From: Pyxidicoccus parkwaysis
GTDB lineage: Bacteria; Myxococcota; Myxococcia; Myxococcales; Myxococcaceae
Reading direction: 5' to 3'
Length of the DNA stretch: 64,000 nucleotides
NCBI RefSeq assembly: GCF_017301735.1
Contig: NZ_CP071090.1
Span: 10,344,001-10,408,000 of the forward strand
The notes beneath the pieces were generated by a model. It had not been told where the DNA came from and made no database searches. It saw nothing but the letters and a program-made list of their open reading frames with translations. The first letter of the stretch is position 1. The number at the start of each line of letters is the position of its first letter. The position numbers and the translations under genes were made by a program. Of the stretch, positions 50,101-58,236 are shown piece by piece.

Positions 50101-51912
50101 ATGCGATTCCCCCACGCAATGACGCTGGCCTTCACGGCCCTCACGGCGCTCGCGACCCACGCCGCGCAGCCCGCCGCGCCCGCCCTGCCCCCGGGCTACT
50201 GGCCCGAAGAGAAGGTCGCGGAGATTCTCGCCAAGACCGAGGAGGTCCGGCTCGCCCCTGACCTCTCGAATCTCTCCCCTGACGAGCAGGCCGCCGTGAA
50301 GGACCTGCTCGAAGTCGGACAGCTCCTCCAGGTCATCTACGAGACCTCGCGCCACCACCAGGCGCTCACGTCGCACGCGAAGCTCCAGGCGCTCGACAAG
50401 AAGCTGGGCAGCCCGAAGCGCACTCAAGACCTGCTCACGCTCTACCGCCTCTACCAGGGCCCCATCGCCAGCACTCTGACCAACGCGCGCGAGGCCTTCC
50501 TCCCCGTGGACCCGCAGGTCCCCGCACGCAACGTTTACCCACCGGACGCCACCCGCGCCGAAGTGGACGCATATCTCGCCGCGCACCCCGAGCAGCGCGA
50601 CGCCCTCATGGACGAGCTCACCGTCGTACGCCGGGCCACCGCGGACAACCTGCGCCAGGACCTCAAGGTGCTCCAGACGAACCCCGTGCTCGACACACTC
50701 CACCTCGGACTCCGCGAGGACCTCCAGGCCCGAGCAAAGAAGCCGGACGCGAAGAGCCTCTACGCGGTGCCGTACTCCGTCGCCTACGCGCCGGAGCTCG
50801 TGAAGGCCTACGGCCTGCTCATGCGCGCCGCGAGCCGCCTGGACGCGAGCGACGGGGAGCTGGCCCGCTACCTGCGCAACCGCGCACGTGACCTCCTCAG
50901 CAACGACTACGAGAGCGGAGACGCATCCTGGGTGACGGGCCGCTTCAAGCACCTCAACGTGCAGCTCGGCCCCTATGAGACGTACGACGACGCGCTCTAC
51001 GGCGTGAAGGCCTTCTACGGCGTCTCCGTGCTGCTGCTGAACGAGCAGGCCACGGCGGAGCTGCGCAAGCGCATGGGCGGACTACAAGGCGTGGAGGACG
51101 CCCTGCCCTACCCCGCGAAGAAGCGCATCCGCGAGGACATCCCGGTGGGCGTCTACGAAGTCATCGCGGACTTCGGCCAGGCACGAGGCACCAACACCGC
51201 GACGATTCTGCCCAATGACCCGCTCTACTCGCGCCGCTACGGCCGCACCATCCTGCTGCGCGAGAACATCATGAAGAACCCGGACCTCTTCGCCGCGGAC
51301 GAGCGCATCTGGCGCACCGCCACGGCGGACGCGCACGCGAAGGACCTCACCTCCGAGGGCAACTTCCAGCGCACGCTCTGGCACGAGGTGGGCCACTACC
51401 TCGGCCCGGACCGCGACACGAAGGGCCGCACGCTCGACGTGGCGCTGGAGGACTACGCGGATGCCATGGAGGAGATGAAGGCGGACCTCGTCAGCCTCTT
51501 CGCGCTGCATGCCTTCGCCAAGAACGGCTCACTGGACGCCGCGAGCCTGCGCGCCGTGCAGGCCTCGGGCATCCGCCGCACGTTGCAGAACGTGCGCCCG
51601 CGAGAGGACCAGCCGTACCAGCGCATGCAGCTCGTGCAGTTCAACTGGTTCCTGGACCACGGCCTGATTCGCGCGGACCCGAAGACGGCGCGCCTCACCA
51701 TCCAGTACGACAAGTACCTGGACACCATCAGCTCGCTGCTCAAGGAGGTCATCACGCTCCAGCACACGGGCGACAAGGCGGCCACGGCGAAGTTCTTCGA
51801 GCGCTGGAGCACGTGGACGCCCGAGCTGCACGACGTGCTCGCCGCGCGAATCCGCGAGGCCCAGGGCGCGCGCTTCCGCGTGGTGCGCTACGGAGCGCTC
51901 GGCGAGAAGTGA
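50101..51912 (+). CDS. exported M49-like metallopeptidase
   Basis: The 603-residue protein has a signal peptide (MRFPHAMTLAFTALTALATHA) and a zinc site made of HEVGH (428-432) and EEMKAD (about 457-462). The second motif matches EExxA(D/E) of dipeptidyl peptidase III (family M49). Classical members have HExxGH with one extra residue; the five-residue form also occurs in some bacterial DPP III. It should therefore be a periplasmic or secreted Zn peptidase, trimming oligopeptides if it acts like DPP III. ATG 50101 is preferred because it gives the signal peptide; frames starting earlier overlap the repeat region. Confidence 0.7.
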   Translation: MRFPHAMTLAFTALTALATHAAQPAAPALPPGYWPEEKVAEILAKTEEVRLAPDLSNLSPDEQAAVKDLLEVGQLLQVIYETSRHHQALTSHAKLQALDKKLGSPKRTQDLLTLYRLYQGPIASTLTNAREAFLPVDPQVPARNVYPPDATRAEVDAYLAAHPEQRDALMDELTVVRRATADNLRQDLKVLQTNPVLDTLHLGLREDLQARAKKPDAKSLYAVPYSVAYAPELVKAYGLLMRAASRLDASDGELARYLRNRARDLLSNDYESGDASWVTGRFKHLNVQLGPYETYDDALYGVKAFYGVSVLLLNEQATAELRKRMGGLQGVEDALPYPAKKRIREDIPVGVYEVIADFGQARGTNTATILPNDPLYSRRYGRTILLRENIMKNPDLFAADERIWRTATADAHAKDLTSEGNFQRTLWHEVGHYLGPDRDTKGRTLDVALEDYADAMEEMKADLVSLFALHAFAKNGSLDAASLRAVQASGIRRTLQNVRPREDQPYQRMQLVQFNWFLDHGLIRADPKTARLTIQYDKYLDTISSLLKEVITLQHTGDKAATAKFFERWSTWTPELHDVLAARIREAQGARFRVVRYGALGEK

Positions 51913-51923
51913 CGAAGGAAGCG

Positions 51924-51953
51924 CTGGAACCGCGCCTCCGGGCGCGGCGCCAG
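51924..51953. terminator. bidirectional hairpin between convergent genes
   Basis: Stem CTGG-aa-CCGCGCC, loop TCCG, GGCGCGG-cg-CCAG. It sits between the peptidase stop and the TPR-kinase stop. Confidence 0.55.
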
Positions 51954-51972
51954 TCACTTCTGGCGGCCCTTG

Positions 51973-54900
51973 CTACCGCTTCGCGACCTCGTGCGAGGCC
52001 ACCCAGCGGCGGGCCTCGTCCAGGTCCTTCCGGCCATACACGCCGAGCTGCGCGTAGCCCTCCACCGCCTGGTGGGCCAGCGTCATCGCGCGCTCACGCT
52101 CCGAAGGCTTCGCCTGCCAAAGCGCCTGCGCGAGCGCGAAGCGCAACCACGAGGACTCCGCATCACTCCACCCCAGCGGCGCCAGCACGCGAGCCGCTTC
52201 CTCCAATTCCTTCAGCGCACGGTCAGGCTTGTTCAGCGCGAGCAGGGCCAGACCCAGGCCCGTGCGCGGGTGGACGGTGGCGGCGTGCTCCGCGCCCAGC
52301 GTGCGCACCTTGCGCGCGAGCGCGGCGCTCAGAATCGGCAGAGCCTCGTCCGGACGCTTGCGGTGCAGCAACATCAAGCGCCCCACGTCCTCCTCCATCG
52401 TGTGCAGCGCCAGGTCCTCCGGTGAGAGCACCTTGCGCTGAAGCGCCAGTCCCTCCTGGTAGTGCGCCAGCGCCGAGTCCTCGCGCTCCAGCCGTTCCTC
52501 CGCATCGGCGAGCGCACGCAGCGCCTCGATGGCCTCCAGGCTCTCCGGACCGAAGACGCGGCGCATTCCCTCCAGCGCCTGTCCATGAAGCGCGAGCGCC
52601 TTGTCCGGCTCGCCCTTCAACTCGTGCACGGTGGCCAGGTCGTTGAGCATCAGCAGCGTCTGCCGGTTGTCCGGGCCCAGCGTTTCACGGCGCAGCGCGT
52701 ATGCACGCTCCAGCCACTGAAGGGCCTCCGCGTAGCGGCCCTGCTCCTTCGCGACGAGGCCCAGGTTGGCGAGCGTGGCCGCGAGCTGCGGATGCTGCGG
52801 GCCGAGCCGCTCCTCCACGATTGCGAGTGCGCGCTGATACAGCGGCATCGCCTCGTCGAAGCGTCCCTGGCGCATGCGCACCATGCCCAGGTTGTTGAGC
52901 ACCTTCGCGGTGTCCACGTGCGTGGGCCCGAGCACGCGCTCCCGCAGCGCCAGCGCGCGCGTGTAGTGCGTCGCCGCCAGCTCGTAGTTGCTCTCGCGGA
53001 AGGCGAGGATGCCCTCGTGGTTGGCCAGCCGGCCCTCCAACTCGGGCGAGCCGCCCATGCGCTCCAGCAACGAGTGCGCCAGCCGAGCCCACAAGTGCGC
53101 CTCGGAGAACCAGTCGCGGTCATCACTGAGGCCGCCCACCAGGTCCGTGGCCACCTGCACCGCGGCCTCGTCGTGGCGACCGGCCGTCGCGGCAGCCATG
53201 GCATCCGCCCACGCGCCCATGGACTCCTCGGTGTGGCTCAGCCGCTGGTGCGCCCAGCCGAGGACGTGCAGGGCCTCGGCCTCCAGCGGGCGGTAGCCCA
53301 GCGCGCGTGCTGCGTCCGCGACGGCCTTCGCGGCCGGGAGCGCCTGTTGGTAGCGCCCCGCGTCCAGCAACGCCTGCGCCTTCGCGAGGTCCCCGCGCAC
53401 CGCGTCCACCTTCGCGCGCAGCGCCGGGTCCTCCGCGAGCGGCACCGGTGCGGCCAGCGCCTCCACGTTGGCGCAGCCGGACACGCCTCGCAGCGCATCC
53501 ACCGCCTCGGTGCCGCGCTTCACCAAGGCCTCGTCCGCGCGAGCCAACTCCGCGGTGAGCGCGTCCACGGCGCGAAGGCGGCGGTCCAGGCACGCCATGC
53601 GCAGCGCGAGGTGCGCCTCGGGTTGTGCGCCGCTGACGCGCGTGGCCTCGCATGCCTGCTGGTGCATGGTGCTCCACTGCGTGCCATACGCATCCAGCGC
53701 CTTCGCCACCTGCGTGAATGCCCCCGCCGCGCCCGGCGCACCGCTCCCTGTGAAGGCCTTCTCCACGGCGGCCCGCTGCGAGGAGCCCCACACATGCGCG
53801 AACAATTCGGGCGCACCGGTGCATGGCTGCGCCTGCGGCTTCGACACCGTCACCGCGACGCCCGTGGCCAGCGCCACGCCACCGAGCAGCGCCGCCGCTC
53901 CGCCCAGCCACCTACGACGCGCGGCGGACGGGTCCTTGCCCAGTGCGTCCAGCAGCGCATCCATCGAGGGGAAGCGCGCCTCGGGTGACACGGCGAGGCC
54001 ACGCATCAGGATGCGGTGCACCCAGCCGGGCACGTTGACGTGCGACGGAGGCGCGAGGTCCGGACGTTCCGCAACGACGGCGCCCTCCTTCGCGCGCGCC
54101 GTGTCGAGCAGCGTGACGGCCATGCGCCGCAGCGTGCCCTCCTCGAAGGGACGCTGGCCGGCGAGCACCTCGTACACGGAGACGCAGTAACTGAACTGGT
54201 CCGAGCGCGCATCCGCGGGCCGGCCCGCGTACTGCTCCGGAGCCATGTACGCGGGCGTGCCCACCATGGCGCCCGTGGCGGTGAGGGGCGCGTCCTCTCC
54301 GGGCGGCTGCGCGTCCGACACGGGCACGGTGGGCTCGTCGGACGCATCGCTCTCACGGGCGATTCCGAAGTCCGTCACCCAGACACCGCCCTCGGTGCCG
54401 AGCAGCACGTTGTCCGGCTTGAAGTCGCGATGCACGAGCCCGGCCGCATGCGCGGCGGCAAGCCCCCGTCCCATGGCAACGCAGATGGGCAGCACCTGCC
54501 GGAACGGACGCCGCGCCTTCTTCAACCACTGGCGCAGATTGCCGCCGTCCACCTTCGCCATCGCGAGGAAGACGCGCCCTTCATGCGTGCCCACGTCGTG
54601 CACGGTGAGCACGTTGGGGTGGGACAGGCGGGCCATGGACTGCGCCTCGCGCATCAGCCGCAGCGCGCGCGTGTCGCGAGACTCGCCGGGGAGCTGGCGC
54701 TCGTGGAGCACCTTGATGGCCACGGTGCGGCGGAGCTCGGGGTCGAAGGCCTCGAAGACCTCGCCCATGCCGCCTCGGCCCAGGCGCGACAGGAGCACGT
54801 AGCGGCCCACGCGCGTGTGATGCAACGGCGTGCCGCCGTCCGTGTGCGTGCCGTCATCCCGGCCTCCCGTGCCGTGACCAGCGGCCGGAGGATGACCGTC

Positions 54901-54999
54901 CTCGGAGCGTCCATCAGTGTCGGGGCGGCCGGTGCCGAAACCCCCCGCGTCCGAGAGGCCCTGCTCCGTTTCCTGGGTATCCCGCGAGGTCGAGGTCAT
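51973..54999 (-). CDS. Ser/Thr protein kinase with C-terminal TPR array
   Basis: The 1,008-residue protein has a Gly/Asp/Thr-rich N-terminal ~60 residues, then a Hanks-type kinase (GRGGMGEVFEA, VAIKVL, HRDFKPDN near 185, DFGIAR near 208, GTPAYMAPEQ). One membrane helix (WLGGAAALLGGVALATGVAVTV, about 362-386) separates it from a long helical region. That region ends in at least seven tetratricopeptide repeats, such as VLNNLGMVRMRQGRFDEAMP and ATLANLGLVAKEQGRYAEAL. This is a common myxobacterial layout in which the TPR part binds partner proteins, here probably in the periplasm. Start ATG 54999 has AGGATGG upstream; ATG 55008 is an alternative. Confidence 0.88.
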   Translation of the reverse strand: MTSTSRDTQETEQGLSDAGGFGTGRPDTDGRSEDGHPPAAGHGTGGRDDGTHTDGGTPLHHTRVGRYVLLSRLGRGGMGEVFEAFDPELRRTVAIKVLHERQLPGESRDTRALRLMREAQSMARLSHPNVLTVHDVGTHEGRVFLAMAKVDGGNLRQWLKKARRPFRQVLPICVAMGRGLAAAHAAGLVHRDFKPDNVLLGTEGGVWVTDFGIARESDASDEPTVPVSDAQPPGEDAPLTATGAMVGTPAYMAPEQYAGRPADARSDQFSYCVSVYEVLAGQRPFEEGTLRRMAVTLLDTARAKEGAVVAERPDLAPPSHVNVPGWVHRILMRGLAVSPEARFPSMDALLDALGKDPSAARRRWLGGAAALLGGVALATGVAVTVSKPQAQPCTGAPELFAHVWGSSQRAAVEKAFTGSGAPGAAGAFTQVAKALDAYGTQWSTMHQQACEATRVSGAQPEAHLALRMACLDRRLRAVDALTAELARADEALVKRGTEAVDALRGVSGCANVEALAAPVPLAEDPALRAKVDAVRGDLAKAQALLDAGRYQQALPAAKAVADAARALGYRPLEAEALHVLGWAHQRLSHTEESMGAWADAMAAATAGRHDEAAVQVATDLVGGLSDDRDWFSEAHLWARLAHSLLERMGGSPELEGRLANHEGILAFRESNYELAATHYTRALALRERVLGPTHVDTAKVLNNLGMVRMRQGRFDEAMPLYQRALAIVEERLGPQHPQLAATLANLGLVAKEQGRYAEALQWLERAYALRRETLGPDNRQTLLMLNDLATVHELKGEPDKALALHGQALEGMRRVFGPESLEAIEALRALADAEERLEREDSALAHYQEGLALQRKVLSPEDLALHTMEEDVGRLMLLHRKRPDEALPILSAALARKVRTLGAEHAATVHPRTGLGLALLALNKPDRALKELEEAARVLAPLGWSDAESSWLRFALAQALWQAKPSERERAMTLAHQAVEGYAQLGVYGRKDLDEARRWVASHEVAKR

Positions 55000-55056
55000 C
55001 GGGGCCATCCTACCCCGGGGCACTGGCAGGCTCCGAAGCGGGCCCCCTCCCGACAC

Positions 55057-55370
55057 TGTTGGCGGAGGACGGTTCCACGTTGTCCGGATGCTCCGACGCC
55101 GTTGGCGGAGACGGCCACATTGCCCGGACGCTCCGCCCTCTTCGCGAAGTTCGACCCTACGTTGCCGAACTCACTGGCGTCGTGTCGGGCGACGTGACGC
55201 GGCGCGGGCCGACACGTCGGCGGCGACCCTTCCGACGGACTTCGCGGTACCGCTTCGAGGGACTTCACAGGAGAGCTCGCGCAGACGCGGTGGCGGCACG
55301 GGGGTTGCTCAAGCACGCCGCATCCCCGCTCGAGCTTCCCTCGAAGACCGGGCCCTCCCGGAGCATGCTC
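55057..55370. other. divergent intergenic region with imperfect direct repeat
   Basis: About 310 bp between the TPR kinase and the lipase gene. GTTGGCGGAG...CGGA(T/C)GCTCCG occurs at 55058-55095 and 55101-55135 as an imperfect 35-38-bp direct repeat. Further on, GTGTCGGGCGACGTGACGC and GGGCCGACACGTCGGCGGCG add palindromic GTCGG pieces. No ORF, terminator or clear -35/-10 is seen. Confidence 0.4.
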
Positions 55371-56393
55371 ATGTCGACTCCCGCGTTCGCCTTCAACACG
55401 CTGACCCAGCCGTCCTCCACCACCACCCAGACGTTGCCCTCGAACTTCGACGCCAGCGCGGCGCTGCTGCTCGCGCAGTGCTGCGGGCTGACCTACACGC
55501 AATACGCGCAGGGGACCGCGCTCACGAGTACGCAGATTGCCTCCGCGCTGACGGCGATGTCGGGCTACACGTACACGCTGGTCGCGTCCTTCACGGGCGT
55601 CGAGGCGATGGGCCCGGGTGCGGCCTCCGAGGGCCCCGGCGCCTTCGCCACCGTCCCGTACGGCTTCGCGCTCCAGGCGAGCCAGGGCGGCACACCCGCC
55701 TTCAACATCCTCGCGCTCCGGGGCACGCTGTCGTGGGCGGAGTGGTTCAGCGACGCCAACGTGATACCGGTGGCCTTCGCGCTCGACTCGGTCGACACGA
55801 GCACGGGCCACGTGCACGGCGGCTTCTATGGCGCCTATACCCTGGGCGCCGGCGGCGTCGCGGCATCCAGCAACAACCTGCGTCCCTCGGGCTCCATCGC
55901 GGCGCAGGTCCAGGCGGCGATGACGAGCCTGTACAACAACGCCCAAAACACCGCGCTGCCGCTCTACGTGACAGGCCACAGCCTGGGCGCCGCGCTGTCG
56001 GTGCTGTGCGCCATGGACGTGGCGGTCAACAGCGCCAAGCTCATCAGCGCGGACGGGCTCTCCCTCTACAGCTTCGCGTGCCCGCGCGTCTCGGGCGGAC
56101 TCTTCAGCAGCCCGACCCAGTTCGTGACGAACTTCCAGAAGCAGGTGCCCAACAACTTCCACATCGCGAACATGGCGGACGTCATTCCCACGCTGCCGCT
56201 GCCCGCGCTGCAGCTCGGTTCGTTGGCCCTGGACTACTACCAGGTCTTCTCGAACACGCTGAGCTACTGCGCACAGCTCGGGAGCGTCGCGAGCAACCAC
56301 TCCCTCGCCGAGAACTACCTGCCCTACGCCACGCAGTTGCAGTCCGGGTACTCGAGCGCGCAGTCGAATGCGTCGCTGAAGAAGGCGGGCTGA
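55371..56393 (+). CDS. class 3 lipase-type esterase
   Basis: The 340-residue protein has the class 3 (fungal-type) lipase signature VTGHSLGAALSVL, with the nucleophile at Ser204, Asp in NMADVIPTLP and His in SNHSLAENY. LALRGTLSWAEWFSD holds the conserved oxyanion segment (RGT). There is no classical signal peptide, so export, if any, is by another route. The ATG at 55371 has GGAG seven bases upstream; an ATG six bases earlier lacks spacing. The substrate would be a triglyceride, phospholipid or polyester. A clear hairpin follows. Confidence 0.8.
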   Translation: MSTPAFAFNTLTQPSSTTTQTLPSNFDASAALLLAQCCGLTYTQYAQGTALTSTQIASALTAMSGYTYTLVASFTGVEAMGPGAASEGPGAFATVPYGFALQASQGGTPAFNILALRGTLSWAEWFSDANVIPVAFALDSVDTSTGHVHGGFYGAYTLGAGGVAASSNNLRPSGSIAAQVQAAMTSLYNNAQNTALPLYVTGHSLGAALSVLCAMDVAVNSAKLISADGLSLYSFACPRVSGGLFSSPTQFVTNFQKQVPNNFHIANMADVIPTLPLPALQLGSLALDYYQVFSNTLSYCAQLGSVASNHSLAENYLPYATQLQSGYSSAQSNASLKKAG

Positions 56394-56408
56394 GCAGGTC
56401 AACGGCTG

Positions 56409-56439
56409 TCAGGCCCGGGCCACGAGCCACCGGGCCTGA
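56409..56439 (+). terminator. terminator hairpin after the lipase gene
   Basis: Perfect 10-bp arms TCAGGCCCGG/CCGGGCCTGA with an 11-nt loop, followed by TTCCCC. It lies 16 bp after the stop. Confidence 0.6.
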
Positions 56440-56493
56440 TTCCCCAGCGGGTGGGCTTGGCGGCGGCCTCGTCCTGTGGCCTGTTGTCTCCGC

Positions 56494-57387
56494 ATGAAGC
56501 GAGCAACTCCCAGGGCCCCGGTGGCCGCGGCTTCGGTGGCATGGCAGGGGGCCGGGGTGGCCCTCTACCAGCACGCGCAGACGGACGTGCTGGAGCATCA
56601 GCACCCCGCGCTGCAGCTGCTCGTCCCACTCGCGTGCCGGCCGCTCCGGGGAAGCTGGCGTCTCACCGGGCGGCAGGTGCAGCTGCGGCTCACGCGTGAA
56701 GAGGTGTGCGTCGTCGCCTCCGACCAGCCACACGCCTTCGCCTGGGCGGAGGACGCACAGGTCGTGTCCTTCTTCCTGCCCCCGGAGCGGCTCGCGACCC
56801 TTTCCGGTGAGCCCGCCATGAGCACGGCGCTGCGTGACGTGGGCCCCGCGCGACTGAGAGACCCGGTGCTCCGGGAGCTGCTGCGAGCCTCCGGTGAAGC
56901 ACTGCGCGAAGGAGTGGTTCCATCGAGGATGGAGGTGGACTCGCTGTCCGCGGTGCTCGGGATGCGGCTGCTCCGCTTGGATGGACAGCGAACCCGCGCG
57001 CGTGGAAGGACGGCCGGGCTCGCGACCTGGCAGGTGCGCCGCGTCCACGACTTCGTGGAGGCGAACCTCGACGGCCCGCTGGGGCTCGAAGCCGTTGCAG
57101 CGGTCCTCGGAATGAGTCCCTCCCACTTCGCCCGGAGCTTCAAGCGGGCGACGGGGACGACGCCCCACCAGTTCGTGGTGTCCCGGCGGCTGGAGCGAGC
57201 ACGGCATCTGCTCGCCACCACCTCGCTGCCGCTGGTGGAGGTGGCACAGGCCACGGGCTTCGCCACCCAGAGCCACTTCACGACGCTGTTCCGCGCGCGC
57301 TTCGCCCTCACGCCCGCCCGCTTCCGCCATTCCGAGCGACGCACGCCGAAGCACAGGTTCACGACAAACGCGGCAGAAACCCGATAG
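56494..57387 (+). CDS. AraC-family transcriptional regulator
   Basis: The 297-residue regulator has an N-terminal cupin-like sensor (VLEHQHPALQLLVPLA, VCVVASDQPHAFAW). The C-terminal double helix-turn-helix contains LGLEAVAAVLGMSPSHFARSFKRATGTTPHQFV and then VAQATGFATQSHFTTLFRARFALTPARFR. The ligand is unknown. The GNAT gene begins 34 bp later on the same strand and may be co-transcribed. ATG 56494 is preferred over a GTG at 56476. Confidence 0.85.
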   Translation: MKRATPRAPVAAASVAWQGAGVALYQHAQTDVLEHQHPALQLLVPLACRPLRGSWRLTGRQVQLRLTREEVCVVASDQPHAFAWAEDAQVVSFFLPPERLATLSGEPAMSTALRDVGPARLRDPVLRELLRASGEALREGVVPSRMEVDSLSAVLGMRLLRLDGQRTRARGRTAGLATWQVRRVHDFVEANLDGPLGLEAVAAVLGMSPSHFARSFKRATGTTPHQFVVSRRLERARHLLATTSLPLVEVAQATGFATQSHFTTLFRARFALTPARFRHSERRTPKHRFTTNAAETR

Positions 57388-57421
57388 ACACCGGCATCCA
57401 CCCTCGGCGAGCTTGCGCGCC

Positions 57422-58231
57422 ATGCAGCCGCCTTCTTCAACCCGCCCCGTCGTCGTGGACTCCCAGCTCGCCCGGCGCGTGGAGCTCGCCCAGGCCGCGC
57501 AGAACCGCGACGCCACTCCGCCCGATGGAGTCCTCGAGGTCGCTGGCGGGCTCGCCTTCTTCAATGGCCCAGGCTCTCCGCTCACACAGGCCATCGCGCT
57601 CGGATTGGATGGCCCGGTCAGCGCCGAGGCGCTGGACCAGGTGGAATCCCATCTGGGCCGCGAGGGCGGTCCCATCCCCATCGAGCTGCTGCCCTTCTCC
57701 CACGCCACGCTCGCCCAGGAACTGAGCCGGCGCCGCTACCGCGTGAATGAGTTCCAGCAGGTGCTCGTGCGCGCGCTTCCTGGACCCACGCCCGAGACGG
57801 GCCGAGCGGAGGTGCGCCCCATCCACCCGGACGAGGCCCAGGTCTTCGCGCGCACCGTGGCCCGGGCCTTCATGGGACGCGAGGAGCTATCGGATGAAGA
57901 GGCGGCACTCATACTGCCCCTGACGACCCAGCCCGGCACCTGCTGCTTCCTCGCCTTCGTCGACGGCGAGCCAGCCGGAGGTGGCACCGTGTCCGTGCAC
58001 GAAGGCGTGGCGACGCTGTCGGGAACAGGAGTGCGGGAGCGCTTCCGGGGCATGGGGCTCCAGCAGGCGCTGATTGGCACGCGGCTGGAGTGGGCCACGC
58101 GGCAGGGCTGCACGCTGGCGGCGAGCAGCACCCTGCCGGCCAGCCCGTCCCAGCGGAACATGGAGCGCATGGGGTTCGTCATCGCCTACCCCAAGGTCGT
58201 CATGGTGCGAGACGCCGCCGACAACCGCTGA
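57422..58231 (+). CDS. GNAT-family acetyltransferase
   Basis: Residues ~125-269 carry a GNAT fold, with the acetyl-CoA site VRERFRGMGLQQALIGTRLE (R/Q-x-x-G-x-G/A type) and the following ASSTLPASPSQRNMERMGF. The first 120 residues form a helical/mixed domain containing PIPIELLPFSHATLAQELSR, seen in two-domain members of the family. The substrate is not predictable. It ends 5 bp from the convergent sensor-kinase gene. Confidence 0.8.
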   Translation: MQPPSSTRPVVVDSQLARRVELAQAAQNRDATPPDGVLEVAGGLAFFNGPGSPLTQAIALGLDGPVSAEALDQVESHLGREGGPIPIELLPFSHATLAQELSRRRYRVNEFQQVLVRALPGPTPETGRAEVRPIHPDEAQVFARTVARAFMGREELSDEEAALILPLTTQPGTCCFLAFVDGEPAGGGTVSVHEGVATLSGTGVRERFRGMGLQQALIGTRLEWATRQGCTLAASSTLPASPSQRNMERMGFVIAYPKVVMVRDAADNR

Positions 58232-58236
58232 CCCGC

